A DNA stretch of 57,661 nt from an uncultured Methylocystaceae bacterium (GCA_937870755.1 CALMZV010000183.1:1-57661); one strand, 5' to 3'; numbered from the stretch's first letter, positions 1-8,726 are shown. Notes: generated from the letters alone by a model not told the origin. Translations and numbers: made by a program.

Positions 1-208
1 TCCGGAATGGCGCGCCAGTTCGAACTCAGTTCGAACCACTCCTGGATTCTGGGCGATCCATTCCTCCGGAATGGCGCGCCAGTTCGAACTCAGTTCGAAC
101 CACTCCTGGATTCTGGGCGATCCATTCCTCCGGAATGGCGCGCCAGTTCGAACTCAGTTCGAACCAATTCTGGATTTTGGGCGCTCCATTCCTCCGGAAT
201 GGCGCGCC
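1..208. repeat. 64-bp tandem repeats abutting tRNA-Glu
   Basis: Three units of 64 bp (1-64, 65-128, 129-192) and the first 16 bp of a fourth (193-208) follow each other without gaps. Units 1 and 2 are identical; unit 3 differs at a few positions. The partial fourth unit overlaps the CCA end and acceptor strand of the tRNA (200-208), so each unit starts with a copy of the tRNA 3' end. Each unit also holds two copies of the self-complementary octamer gttcgaac. Read on the tRNA strand, the tRNA end and the next unit form a long hairpin with a GGA loop (about 14 bp, one mismatch). The array runs off the window, so its full length is unknown. Short frames inside it are repeat-encoded and not genes. 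Confidence 0.9.
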
Positions 209-275
209 CAAGGGGACTCGAACCCCTGTTTTCGCCGTGAAAGGGCGACGTCCTAGACCGCTAGACGATGGGCGC
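200..275 (-). tRNA. tRNA-Glu (anticodon TTC), CCA encoded
   Basis: The reverse strand folds into a full 76-nt cloverleaf. The acceptor stem pairs GCGCCCA with TGGGCGC, the anticodon loop reads CTTTCAC with anticodon TTC, the T loop is GTTCGAGTC, and discriminator G is followed by a genomic CCA. It lies 68 bp downstream of recJ on the same strand and has its own likely promoter. Its 3' end is the first element of the 64-bp repeat array. Confidence 0.95.
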
Positions 276-295
276 GGATTCGCTTGGACGGCGAA

Positions 296-324
296 CCTAT
301 ACGGTGCGCCGCGCGGACTGGCAA
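296..324 (-). promoter_or_regulatory. Predicted sigma-70 type promoter of tRNA-Glu
   Basis: On the minus strand a TTGCCA -35 element (319-324) and a TATAGG -10 element (296-301) are separated by exactly 17 bp. The start would fall near 289, about 14 nt before the mature 5' end at 275. The element lies between the recJ stop and the tRNA, so the tRNA can be transcribed independently of recJ. This is a sequence match only. Confidence 0.55.
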
Positions 325-343
325 CGAGGAAATCGATGCGACG

Positions 344-2149
344 CTAGTCGATTTTCGCGATGTCGATCACGCGTGTCTGAACCCGTTCGGCGCCGCCGTA
401 ACGATCGAGGCTGAGCGCGACCGCCAGATGCGCAGGCTCCCCCATCAGGTCGCGGATCGCTTCGCCGAGCGGGGACTCCTGTGCGCGAAACGCGATGGCG
501 TCCAGCCGCCCGCCTTCCGGCGTGGCGAGCGCCAGCCGCAGATGCGACGCCCCCACCGGTTGCGCCCCGCGGATGACATGCCGCGCCAGACCGAAGACCG
601 GCTCGGGCGCGCCCGCCCCGAACGGACCCGCCCGCTCGATGGCGCCCACCAGATCCGGCCGCAGCGCCATGCCCGACACCGCCGCGTCGATCCTGAGCGC
701 ATTGTCCGCCCGCGCCGCCGCCACCGCGCCCGCCAGACGCTCTTCGAGAAAGGCGCGGAACTCGCCCAGTCGTTCCCGGTCGATGGTCGCCCCCGCCGCC
801 ATCCTGTGCCCGCCGCCTTTGGCCAGCACACCCGCCTCAACAGCCGCCCGCACCGCCGCGCCGAGATCCACGCCACCGATAGAACGACCCGAACCTACGG
901 CATATTTTCCATTAATCCCAAAGGCGAAGGATGGCTTGTTGAATTTTTCCTTCAACCGCGCGGCGACGAGCCCCACGATTCCCGGCATCCAGTCGTCGCC
1001 GCTGACGACGACGACCGATGGCGTATCCGCGTCCAACCGCGCGGCGAGCGCCTCGGCCTGCGCCGCATCCACCGTCGCCTGTTCGATCGCGCGCCGCTCG
1101 CCGTTCAGCCGGTCGAGTTCGGCGGCGATGGCGCGCGCGGCGGCGGGGTCCTGCTCCAGCAGCAGCCGCGCGCCGAGCGCCGCGTCGCCGATCCGGCCGC
1201 CCGCGTTGATGCGCGGTCCGAGCGCGAACCCCAGGTGCCAGGCCTGCGGCGGGCCGGCGATCCGCGCGCTGTCGAGCAGCGCGGTGAGGCCGATCCGTTC
1301 GCGCCGTCGCATGACCATCAGCCCCTTGGCGACGAAGGCGCGGTTGAGCCCGGTGAGCGGCGCCACATCCGCCACCGTCGCCAGCGCCACGAGGTCGAGC
1401 ATGCCGAGCAGGTCGGGCGCATCGTCCTCGCGCGCGAAATGGCCGGCGCCGCGCAGCCGCCGGTTGAGCGCCACGAGCGCCAGAAACACGACGCCAGCCG
1501 CGCAGAGCGCGCCCTGTCCCGACAGGTCGTCCTGCCGGTTGGGATTGACGACGATCGCATCCGGCAGCGTCTCGGGGGCGAGGTGATGGTCGAGCACGAC
1601 GATGTCGAGGCCGAGCGCGCGGGCCTGCGCGAACACCTCATGTGAAGTCGTCCCGCAGTCGACGGTCACGAGCAGGCTCGCCCCCTCGCCCGCCATCGCG
1701 CGGATCGCCTCGATGTTCGGCCCGTAGCCCTCCAGCGCCCGGTCGGGAATGTGAATGGCGTGCGCGACGCCGCAATGGCGCAGGTAAAGCGCCAGCAGCG
1801 CCGCCGAACACGCCCCGTCCACATCGTAATCGCCGAAGATCGCCACCCGTTCGCCGCGCTCCACGGCGCGCGCCAGCCGCTCGACCGCCGGCTCCATGTC
1901 CTGCAGGCGATAGGGCTCCGGCATCAGGTCGCGCAGCGACGGCGCGAGAAAGAGTTCGGCGTCCTCCTGCGCGACGCCGCGCCCGGCGAGCACGCGCGCG
2001 AGCATGTCGGGATAGCCGTGGCGCTGGGCGAGCGCGAGCGCGCGCGCATCGCCCGCCGCGTCCAGCCGCGGCCGCCACGCGCGCCCGAGCGCAGAGCGGC
2101 GCACATCGAGAAAATAACGGTCGGTGAGAGAATAACGGTCGGTCGGCAC
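344..2149 (-). CDS. recJ: Single-stranded-DNA-specific exonuclease RecJ
   Basis: RecJ is the 5'-3' single-strand DNA exonuclease of RecF-pathway recombination and mismatch repair. The 601-residue product has the DHH phosphoesterase signatures: DYDVDGA (about residues 107-113), VTVDCG (161-166), VVLDHH (184-189), then PRINAGGRIG and the DHHA1 motif GGGHRMAAG in the C-terminal half. The length matches the family. The reading frame stays open upstream to 2470, but that part overlaps the divergent hom start. I chose the GTG at 2149 because GAGGG lies just upstream and the conserved FLDV..SALGR segment follows at about residue 13. Residues 3-14 come from an 18-bp tandem duplication. The gene is divergent from hom and upstream of tRNA-Glu. 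Confidence 0.93.
   Translation of the reverse strand: MPTDRYSLTDRYFLDVRRSALGRAWRPRLDAAGDARALALAQRHGYPDMLARVLAGRGVAQEDAELFLAPSLRDLMPEPYRLQDMEPAVERLARAVERGERVAIFGDYDVDGACSAALLALYLRHCGVAHAIHIPDRALEGYGPNIEAIRAMAGEGASLLVTVDCGTTSHEVFAQARALGLDIVVLDHHLAPETLPDAIVVNPNRQDDLSGQGALCAAGVVFLALVALNRRLRGAGHFAREDDAPDLLGMLDLVALATVADVAPLTGLNRAFVAKGLMVMRRRERIGLTALLDSARIAGPPQAWHLGFALGPRINAGGRIGDAALGARLLLEQDPAAARAIAAELDRLNGERRAIEQATVDAAQAEALAARLDADTPSVVVVSGDDWMPGIVGLVAARLKEKFNKPSFAFGINGKYAVGSGRSIGGVDLGAAVRAAVEAGVLAKGGGHRMAAGATIDRERLGEFRAFLEERLAGAVAAARADNALRIDAAVSGMALRPDLVGAIERAGPFGAGAPEPVFGLARHVIRGAQPVGASHLRLALATPEGGRLDAIAFRAQESPLGEAIRDLMGEPAHLAVALSLDRYGGAERVQTRVIDIAKID
2108..2143. repeat. 18-bp tandem duplication at the recJ start
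   Basis: Two adjacent 18-bp units (2108-2125 and 2126-2143) differ at one base. In recJ they encode TDRYSL followed by TDRYFL. The period is a multiple of three, so the frame is kept. The duplication lies just after the chosen GTG start. Confidence 0.85.
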
Positions 2150-2303
2150 CTGGCCCTCGCGCCGGCGGGACGAATGCGCTTTGTGCCGCGATTCACGCCG
2201 GAAACCAAGCGCGACGCTTTCGTTCCTTGATCGGCGGGCGCAAATGGGGCACAAGGCGCGCGCCCGCCGCACTCGGCGGATTTTCTCGTGTTCGGACGAT
2301 TTC

Positions 2304-3605
2304 ATGGGTGAGGCTTTGCGGGTCGGCGTGGCTGGGCTGGGCACCGTCGGCGCATCCGTCATTCGCATGCTGGAAACCCAGTCGCAGGCGCTGGCGGCCC
2401 GTTCGGGCCGCGCCGTCCGCGTGACGGGCGTCAGCGCGCGCGACAGAACCAAGGACCGCGGCGTCGACATCGCCGGCGCGCGGTTTCACGAAGACCCGGT
2501 CGAACTCGCCGCCTCGCCCGACATCGACCTGTTCGTGGAGCTGATCGGCGGCGACGAAGGCCCCGCCCGGCAGGCGGTCGAGGCCGCGCTCGACGCGCGC
2601 AAGTCGGTCGTCACCGCCAACAAGGCGCTGCTGGCCAAACACGGGCTGGCGCTGGCCGCGCTCGCCGAGGCCCATGGCGTCGCGCTCGCGTTCGAAGCGT
2701 CCGTCGCCGGCGGCATTCCCATCGTCAAGACCCTGCGCGAGGGCCTGGCCGGCAATTCCATCGAGCGCGTCTATGGGATTCTCAACGGCACCTGCAATTA
2801 CATCCTCTCCCGAATGGAGACGGAGAACATGCCGTTCGACGTGTGCCTGAAGGAGGCGCAGAACCTCGGCTATGCCGAGGCCGATCCCACCTTCGACATC
2901 GGCGGCTTCGACACGGCGCACAAGCTCGCCATCCTCGCCTCGCTCGCCTTCGGCACCAAGATCGCCGCCGACAAGATCGACGTCGAGGGCATCGAACGCA
3001 TCACGCTCGCGGACCTGCGCGCGGCCGATGAACTGGGCTACCGCATCAAGCTGCTCGGCGTCGCCCAGCGCACCGAACACGGCATCGAACAGCGCGTGCA
3101 CCCGACGATGGTTCCCAAATCGAGCGCCATCGCGCAGGTGATGGGCGTGACCAACGCCGTCACCATCGACGCCGACGCGGTGCACGAACTCACGCTCGTC
3201 GGCCCCGGAGCGGGCGGTGCGGCGACCGCGTCGGCCGTCGTCGCCGACATTTCCGACATCGCCAAGGGCGTGCGGTCCGCGCCGTTCGGCCTGCCCTGCG
3301 CCGCGCTCGCAACGCCCACGCGCGGCGAGATGCAGCGGCACGAAGGCGGCTATTACATCCGACTGTCGGTGCACGACCGGCCGGGCGCCATGGCGGCGAT
3401 CGCCGCGCGCGTGGCCGAGCGCGGCATCTCGCTCGAAAGCATCGTGCAGCGCGCCCGGCGCGGGGACTCCAAAGGCGGCCCCGTTCCCGTCGTGCTCATC
3501 ACCTACGCCACGACCGAACGGCTGGTGCGCGAGGCGCTGGACGCCATCGCCGCCGGCGGACTGGTCGCCGAGCGTCCGCAGATGATCCGCATCGAACGGG
3601 AATGA
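2304..3605 (+). CDS. hom: Homoserine dehydrogenase
   Basis: This enzyme reduces aspartate semialdehyde to homoserine, the branch point toward threonine and methionine. The 433-residue protein has an N-terminal NAD(P)-binding glycine motif (VAGLGTVGAS, about residues 8-17), the family signature around GILNGTCNYILSRM, and a C-terminal ACT domain (RLSVHDRPGAMAAIAARVAE) that normally mediates feedback control by threonine. The ATG at 2304 gives the usual length; the frame is open further upstream but would overlap recJ. The Shine-Dalgarno sequence is weak. glpX follows 52 bp downstream on the same strand, the common hom-glpX order in Rhizobiales. Confidence 0.94.
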   Translation: MGEALRVGVAGLGTVGASVIRMLETQSQALAARSGRAVRVTGVSARDRTKDRGVDIAGARFHEDPVELAASPDIDLFVELIGGDEGPARQAVEAALDARKSVVTANKALLAKHGLALAALAEAHGVALAFEASVAGGIPIVKTLREGLAGNSIERVYGILNGTCNYILSRMETENMPFDVCLKEAQNLGYAEADPTFDIGGFDTAHKLAILASLAFGTKIAADKIDVEGIERITLADLRAADELGYRIKLLGVAQRTEHGIEQRVHPTMVPKSSAIAQVMGVTNAVTIDADAVHELTLVGPGAGGAATASAVVADISDIAKGVRSAPFGLPCAALATPTRGEMQRHEGGYYIRLSVHDRPGAMAAIAARVAERGISLESIVQRARRGDSKGGPVPVVLITYATTERLVREALDAIAAGGLVAERPQMIRIERE

Positions 3606-3657
3606 GCGTTCCACACCAGCGTTACACCGACCAAACCGACCGCATCAGGAACTCCAA

Positions 3658-4653
3658 ATGACCGACCTCGTCGTCACAGAAGAAAAGATCATCGAACGCA
3701 TTCTCACCATGGAGCTGGTGCGCGTGACCGAACGCGCCGCCGTGTCGTCCGCCCGGCTGCGCGGGCGCGGCGACGAGAAGGCCGCCGACCAGGCGGCCGT
3801 CGACGCCATGCGCCGCGAACTCAACCGCCTGCCGATCCACGGCCGCGTCGTGATCGGCGAAGGCGAGCGCGACGAGGCGCCCATGCTGTTCATCGGCGAA
3901 GAGGTGGGCACCAAGACGGGCCCGGCGGTCGACATCGCGGTCGACCCGCTCGAAGGCACCACCCTCTGCGCCAAGGACATGCCCGGCTCCATCGCCGTGA
4001 TGGCGATGGCGCAGGCCGGCACGCTGCTCAACGCGCCCGACGTCTACATGGACAAGATCGCCATCGGCCCCGGATATCCCAAAGGCGTCGTCGATCTCGA
4101 CGCCAGCCCGATCGAAAACATCAACGCGCTCGCCAAGGCCAAGGGCGTGAAGCCCGGCGAGATCACCGTCCTGATTCTCGACCGGCCGCGCCATGCCGAT
4201 CTCATCTCCGCCTGCCGCAAGGCGGGCGCGGCCGTCCGCCTCATCACCGACGGCGACGTGGCAGGGGTCATCTTCACGACGCAGCCGGACGCGACCGGCG
4301 TCGACCTCTATCTGGGCACCGGCGGCGCGCCCGAGGGCGTGCTGGCGGCCGGCGCGCTGCGCTGCGTCGGCGGACAGATGCAGGGTCGGCTCATCCTCGA
4401 CTCCCAGGCCAAGATCGAACGCGCCGCCAAGATGGGCGTGAAGGACCCCAAAAAGAAATACGAAATGCGCGAACTCGCCTCCGGCGACGTGATCGTCTGC
4501 GCCACCGGCGTGACCGACGGCGCGCTGCTGCAGGGCGTGAAATTCGGCAAGAACGTCATCGAGACGGAGACCATCATCTATCGCTCGGTGACCGGCACCG
4601 TCCGCCGCATCCGCGCCGAGCACCGCGAACTGGCGAAGTTCAAGCTCGACTGA
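3658..4653 (+). CDS. glpX: Class II fructose-1,6-bisphosphatase GlpX
   Basis: GlpX hydrolyses fructose 1,6-bisphosphate to fructose 6-phosphate in gluconeogenesis and, in autotrophs or methylotrophs, in sugar-phosphate regeneration. The 331-residue protein carries the metal-binding signature of the Li-sensitive phosphatase superfamily, DPLEGTTLCA (about residues 101-110), and the upstream VVIGEGERDEAPML segment. The start at 3658 has AGGA 8 nt upstream. It follows hom and is probably co-transcribed with it. Confidence 0.94.
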   Translation: MTDLVVTEEKIIERILTMELVRVTERAAVSSARLRGRGDEKAADQAAVDAMRRELNRLPIHGRVVIGEGERDEAPMLFIGEEVGTKTGPAVDIAVDPLEGTTLCAKDMPGSIAVMAMAQAGTLLNAPDVYMDKIAIGPGYPKGVVDLDASPIENINALAKAKGVKPGEITVLILDRPRHADLISACRKAGAAVRLITDGDVAGVIFTTQPDATGVDLYLGTGGAPEGVLAAGALRCVGGQMQGRLILDSQAKIERAAKMGVKDPKKKYEMRELASGDVIVCATGVTDGALLQGVKFGKNVIETETIIYRSVTGTVRRIRAEHRELAKFKLD

Positions 4654-4748
4654 TCGCCTCCGGCGCGCGCGGGCGTCCGTAGCGCGCGCCAGACTCTGGA
4701 CAAAACAAGAACATTCACGTTACGTTCTCATCGACGGGAGTTGAGTCG

Positions 4749-5345
4749 ATGATGAAGCTGTTCTGGGCGCCGAAAACCCGCAGCCTGCGGGCGCTGTGGA
4801 TGCTGGAGGAAGCCGGCGCGCCTTACGAGCGCGTGAAGATCGACATAACCGCGCCCGGGCGGCCGCCGGAATTGCTGGCGGCCAATCCCATGGGAAAGGT
4901 GCCGGCGCTGGTCGACGGCGCGGCGCAACTCGCCGAATCCGCCGCCATCTGCGCCTATATCGCCGAACGGTTTCCGCAGGCCGGCCTGGCGCCGGCTTTG
5001 GGCGATCCGTTGCGGGCGCGTTATTTTCATTGGCTGTTCTTCGCCCCCGGCTGCATCGAGCCGGCCTATACGCAGAAATTCGCGGATGTGCGCCTGAATT
5101 CCTCGGCCGCCGGCTGGGGCGATTTCGACCGCGTGACGACGACGCTCGAGCGCGCGCTCGACAAGGGCCCGTGGATTCTCGGCGAACGGTTTTCGGCCGC
5201 CGACGTGATGATCGGCGCCGACCTCATCTTCGGGGTGGAGCGGTTTGCGATCGTCCCGCGCCGGCCGGCGTTCGACGCTTATCTGCAACGCTGCCGCGCC
5301 CGTCCCGCCCTGCAGCGCGCGCTCGCCATCGACGACGCCGGTTGA
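4749..5345 (+). CDS. Glutathione S-transferase family protein
   Basis: This is a 198-residue cytosolic GST. The N-terminal thioredoxin-like half has the usual pattern: LFWAPKTRSLRALWMLEEAG, then NPMGKVPAL with the cis-proline, then the glutathione-contacting AESAAI segment. The all-alpha C-terminal half ends with the conserved FSAADVMIGADL motif. Such enzymes conjugate or reduce electrophiles with glutathione; the substrate cannot be inferred. GGGAG lies 8 nt before the ATG. It is 95 bp downstream of glpX and may have its own promoter. Confidence 0.88.
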   Translation: MMKLFWAPKTRSLRALWMLEEAGAPYERVKIDITAPGRPPELLAANPMGKVPALVDGAAQLAESAAICAYIAERFPQAGLAPALGDPLRARYFHWLFFAPGCIEPAYTQKFADVRLNSSAAGWGDFDRVTTTLERALDKGPWILGERFSAADVMIGADLIFGVERFAIVPRRPAFDAYLQRCRARPALQRALAIDDAG

Positions 5346-5675
5346 TCTGTGTCGCGCCGGCCACATGCGGCTGGCAATCGGACCGAAGGTCAGGTCATCG
5401 CGCCGTCTCCCCTCGATTCGCCGCGCCGTTCGTGGCTAGATTGCCGAGCTTCGCGTGCGGACCGAGGGCGAAAGCCCCGTTTTTCCTCGCCGCGCGCGCC
5501 GCAATGCGAACGGGGACACGCGGGGGCGGTATCCAGCGCGAGCGGAATGGGCGCGCCGTCGGGCGCGCGCCGGCCAGGTTTCGACGCGCATGAGACCTCG
5601 CCGCGCCGCCGGGGCATGTCCTGCCTAGGGCTTGTCCCGCCTTGGCGGTGTGTCCGCCGCACGGAGGGGGACGGG
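5346..5675. other. 330-bp intergenic region before the TPR-barrel gene
   Basis: No convincing gene is present. The downstream frame is open back to 5349, but the extension lacks any recognisable domain and would hide the clear signal peptide. A short hairpin GGGC-GAAA-GCCC followed by CG and five T (5466-5484) could terminate transcription from the GST gene. The promoter of the downstream module is expected here, but I could not assign boxes. Confidence 0.5.
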
Positions 5676-7886
5676 ATGAGCGCGGCAAAGAGGCTTTCGA
5701 ACAGCCGGCCCGAGAGACAGGCTTCGAGCGGGCGCTCCCGTCCGCTGGCGTTTGTCCTCGCCGTGCTGGCGGCGTCCGCGCCGGCCGCCGCCCAGGCTCC
5801 GACCGACAGTCTCACCAGCGACTTTCTGCGCATTCAGGCGAACCCGGCCGACCACGAGGCGAGCTATCGCTATATCTCCGCCGCCGTCGCGGAGCGCGAC
5901 TACGAGGCCGCGATCGGCGCGCTGGAAAAGCTCATCCTGTTCAATCCCCGGCTCACCCGCGCGAAATACGAACTCGGCGTCCTCTATTTCCGCCTGAAAT
6001 CCTACGACATGGCGACCCGCTATTTCGAGGATGCGCTGGCGACCGGCGGACTGGAGGACGAAATCCGCCGGCGCATCGACATCATGCTGCCGGCGGCGCG
6101 CAAGGAGATGAGTTCCAGCCGCGTCTACGGAGTGTTGCAGGCGGGCGTCGGTTTCAACAGCAACGTCACGCAGGCGCATGGGTTCGGCCCCGTCCGCGCG
6201 TTCGGCGCCTGGGCGCTCAATCCCAACGCGGTTCCCCGGCAGAGCGCGGCGACCGGTTCGCTGCTCGGCGACATCACCCATGTCTACGATTTCCAGACTG
6301 CGCGCGGCGACACGTGGGAAACGCGCGTGCGCGGCATCGGCGCGCTGCCGACGAGCAGACCGGACTACACCGCCGGCTATCTCGAAGTATCGACCGGCCC
6401 GCGTCTGGCGATCTCGCCGGAATTCTATCCCGGCGCCACCGTGCGTCCGTATGTGATCGGCGATTTCGGCACGCTGGGCGCGGGCGAACGCTATCGCTCG
6501 GGCGGCGCGGGCGTTTCCGCACGTTTGCCGATGGGCGAGTTTTTCCGGCTCGAACCCGTCGCCGAATGGCGGCGCATCGACGCCGCCGACACCACGTCGC
6601 CGTTCGCCTCGCAGTTCATCTACAACACCGGCGCGTTGTGGACGCTCGGGATCGGCGCGCAATGGATGGCGACCGACTGGCTGACCTTGCAGGGCCGCGC
6701 CGCTTTCGTGCGAAACGCCTCGTTCGCCAGTTGGGCGAGCTCGCGCCAGATGCGGCTGGAAGGCTCCGCCAAGGTCGATTTCGACGCGCCGTTCCCGAAC
6801 GTCGGCTGGCGCTGGTCGGTCACGCCGTTCGTGCGCTATGCGGCCTACAATTTCGACGGCGCCGATCCGCTGGTTGATCCGTGGATGGCCCGTCGCGATC
6901 GCCAATGGCGCGCGGGCGCGCAGCTCGACATGCCGATCACGCGCGACTGGGGCTTATCGGCGGTGGTGCAATATACGCGCAACGCCTCCAACATTCCCAA
7001 TTTCTCGACATCTTCGTGGTCGGGCATGATCGGTCCGACCTACCGCTTCACCTCGCTGTTCGACCGGCCGCGCGGCGCCACGAGCGCCGGGAGCGACCGC
7101 GCGACGACGGCCGACTGGGCCGGCTTCTACGCCGGCCTGAGCGCGGTCAGCGCCTTCGGCGGCGATCGCACGGTGCGCACGGCCGCTTTTCCGTTCTACG
7201 AAAATCCCGTGTGGGTGACGGACGAAGCGGTCGTCTCGTCGCTGCTCGCCAGCGGCGGGCGCAAGGTCGGGGGCGCAGCGTTCGGCGCGGGGCTGCAGGC
7301 GGGCTTCAATCGCCTCGTCTCGCCTTCGATGCTGGCGGGGGTGGAGGCCGACATTCAGGCCTTCGCGCCCACGCGGCGCGGCGCGAGCTGGTTTGCGGCG
7401 GCCGGCGCGGGCTTCGGCAACACAATCCATTCGATCAACAACGTGACGCGCTCGGTCGATTATCTGGCGACGCTGCGCGGGCGCGCCGGCTTCCTCGTCG
7501 CGCCCGGCCTGCTCGCCTTCGGCTCGGCGGGCGTCGCATTCGGCGGTGTGCGCGCGGGCACAAACATCGCGCAGCTTTTTGATGGAGGATGGTTTCAGGA
7601 CGTCTACCTCGCCAACGGTCGCAAGGCTGCGCTCAAGGCGGGCTGGACAGCCGGCGGAGGCGTGGAATGGATGTTCGCGGAAGGCTGGAGCGCGAAGGTC
7701 GAGCACCTTTATTACGATCTCGGCCGCGCGTCCCATGCGCTCTCGCCGCTGGTCAACGCCAACTGCTGGCAGAGCGTATGCTATGGGAACGCGGTGCGCG
7801 CGTCGGCGCGCTTCAACGGCCATGTCGTGCGCGCGGGCCTGAACTATCACTTCAATCTGGACGATCCGCCGGCGCTGGTCCGCTAG
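5676..7886 (+). CDS. Outer-membrane protein: TPR domain, beta-barrel, and fused Omp25/31-like barrel
   Basis: The 736-residue protein has a signal peptide (1-40, ending AAAQ), a TPR-like helical segment (about 55-140), a first beta-barrel starting with VYGVLQAGVGFNSNVTQA (about 150-470), and a second barrel of the Omp25/Omp31 porin-like family (about 478-727). The second barrel opens with the hallmark WAGFYAGL and closes with GLNYHF. A TPR domain followed by a barrel whose first strand reads G-x-x-SNV is the architecture of Slam (DUF560) surface-protein translocators; I infer resemblance, not identity. A second barrel fused in cis is unusual. GGAGGGGG precedes the ATG at 5676. The FecR-domain gene starts 22 bp downstream, so the two probably form an operon. 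Confidence 0.75.
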   Translation: MSAAKRLSNSRPERQASSGRSRPLAFVLAVLAASAPAAAQAPTDSLTSDFLRIQANPADHEASYRYISAAVAERDYEAAIGALEKLILFNPRLTRAKYELGVLYFRLKSYDMATRYFEDALATGGLEDEIRRRIDIMLPAARKEMSSSRVYGVLQAGVGFNSNVTQAHGFGPVRAFGAWALNPNAVPRQSAATGSLLGDITHVYDFQTARGDTWETRVRGIGALPTSRPDYTAGYLEVSTGPRLAISPEFYPGATVRPYVIGDFGTLGAGERYRSGGAGVSARLPMGEFFRLEPVAEWRRIDAADTTSPFASQFIYNTGALWTLGIGAQWMATDWLTLQGRAAFVRNASFASWASSRQMRLEGSAKVDFDAPFPNVGWRWSVTPFVRYAAYNFDGADPLVDPWMARRDRQWRAGAQLDMPITRDWGLSAVVQYTRNASNIPNFSTSSWSGMIGPTYRFTSLFDRPRGATSAGSDRATTADWAGFYAGLSAVSAFGGDRTVRTAAFPFYENPVWVTDEAVVSSLLASGGRKVGGAAFGAGLQAGFNRLVSPSMLAGVEADIQAFAPTRRGASWFAAAGAGFGNTIHSINNVTRSVDYLATLRGRAGFLVAPGLLAFGSAGVAFGGVRAGTNIAQLFDGGWFQDVYLANGRKAALKAGWTAGGGVEWMFAEGWSAKVEHLYYDLGRASHALSPLVNANCWQSVCYGNAVRASARFNGHVVRAGLNYHFNLDDPPALVR

Positions 7887-7908
7887 CGTCGATGTGGGAG
7901 GAACGCAG

Positions 7909-8724
7909 ATGAAACCGGCGCACTTCTTTCTCGCTTCGGCCGCGTTGGCCGTGGCGGTCGCGGCGCCCGCCGGCGCCCAGACCGTCGGCAAGGTCTCGGC
8001 GGTCAACCAGAACGCCAAGGGCGCCAAGCCGGGCGCGGCCGCGCGCGCCCTGGGTCTCGGCGCCGACGTGTCCCAGAACGAGCGAATCGAAACCGACGCG
8101 CAGGGCTCCGCCCAGCTCGGCTTCAACGACCGCTCCACCATGAATATCGGCCGCAACTCGTCGGTGGTCATCGACAAGTTCGTCTACAACGGCGCCGCCG
8201 GTTCCGGCGAAATGGCGGTTGGCCTGGCGCGCGGCGCCATGCGCTTCGTCGGCGGTCAGGTCAGCCACACGACCGGCGCCACCATCCGCACCAACGCCGC
8301 GACCATCGGCGTGCGCGGCGGCGTCGCCTCCATCGTGCAGGGCGGTCCGGGCGGCCTGCACGTCATCCTGCACTACGGGACCGTCACCGTGCAGAACGCG
8401 GCAGGCCGGCAGGTCTGGAGCCGCCCCGGTTTCGAGGTCGTCGTCGCGGGACCCAATTCCCCGCCGGGCGCGCCGCAGCGCGTCAATCAGGGCTTCCTGC
8501 AGCAGATCAACGCGCGCCTCACGAGTCAGGGCGCGCAGCATGGCGGCGCCGCCAATCTGCCGACGGATATCGGCTCGGCCCGCTTCGGCATCGGCTCGCC
8601 GCGCCCGGAAACCAACACGCCGATCTTCGACCTTCCGGCGACGCTGGACGACGCCGCGCGCGGCGGTTCGGGCAATGCCAATACGCCGCGTCCGCAGCCG
8701 CCTGTCGATCAGGGGCGCGGATAA
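7909..8724 (+). CDS. Secreted FecR-domain protein
   Basis: The 271-residue protein has a clean signal peptide (residues 1-24, AGAQ end) and one FecR domain (about 25-165). Typical features are the pattern ERIETDAQGSAQLGFNDRSTM, an LARGAMRFVGG segment and the ATIGVRGG core. There is no transmembrane helix after the signal and no N-terminal sigma-binding domain, so this is not a classical FecR anti-sigma regulator. The C-terminus (about 185-271) is Pro/Gly/Asn-rich and looks disordered. GGAGGA precedes the ATG at 7909. The position directly behind the TPR-barrel gene suggests a periplasmic partner or an exported substrate of that protein. A strong terminator follows. Confidence 0.82.
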   Translation: MKPAHFFLASAALAVAVAAPAGAQTVGKVSAVNQNAKGAKPGAAARALGLGADVSQNERIETDAQGSAQLGFNDRSTMNIGRNSSVVIDKFVYNGAAGSGEMAVGLARGAMRFVGGQVSHTTGATIRTNAATIGVRGGVASIVQGGPGGLHVILHYGTVTVQNAAGRQVWSRPGFEVVVAGPNSPPGAPQRVNQGFLQQINARLTSQGAQHGGAANLPTDIGSARFGIGSPRPETNTPIFDLPATLDDAARGGSGNANTPRPQPPVDQGRG

Positions 8725-8726
8725 AA

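Noticed and set aside
1-208. CRISPR array at the window start
   Set aside because: The units are contiguous near-identical copies without unique spacers.
7-347. Several 60-80 codon frames in the first 350 bp
   Set aside because: They are made by the 64-bp repeats and cross the tRNA; no ribosome sites.
5349-5675. 109-codon N-terminal extension of the TPR-barrel protein
   Set aside because: It would bury a clear signal peptide, and the strong ribosome site is at 5663-5669.
7909-8724. FecR-type anti-sigma factor with an ECF sigma partner
   Set aside because: There is no N-terminal sigma-binding domain or membrane helix beyond the signal peptide, and no sigma gene nearby.
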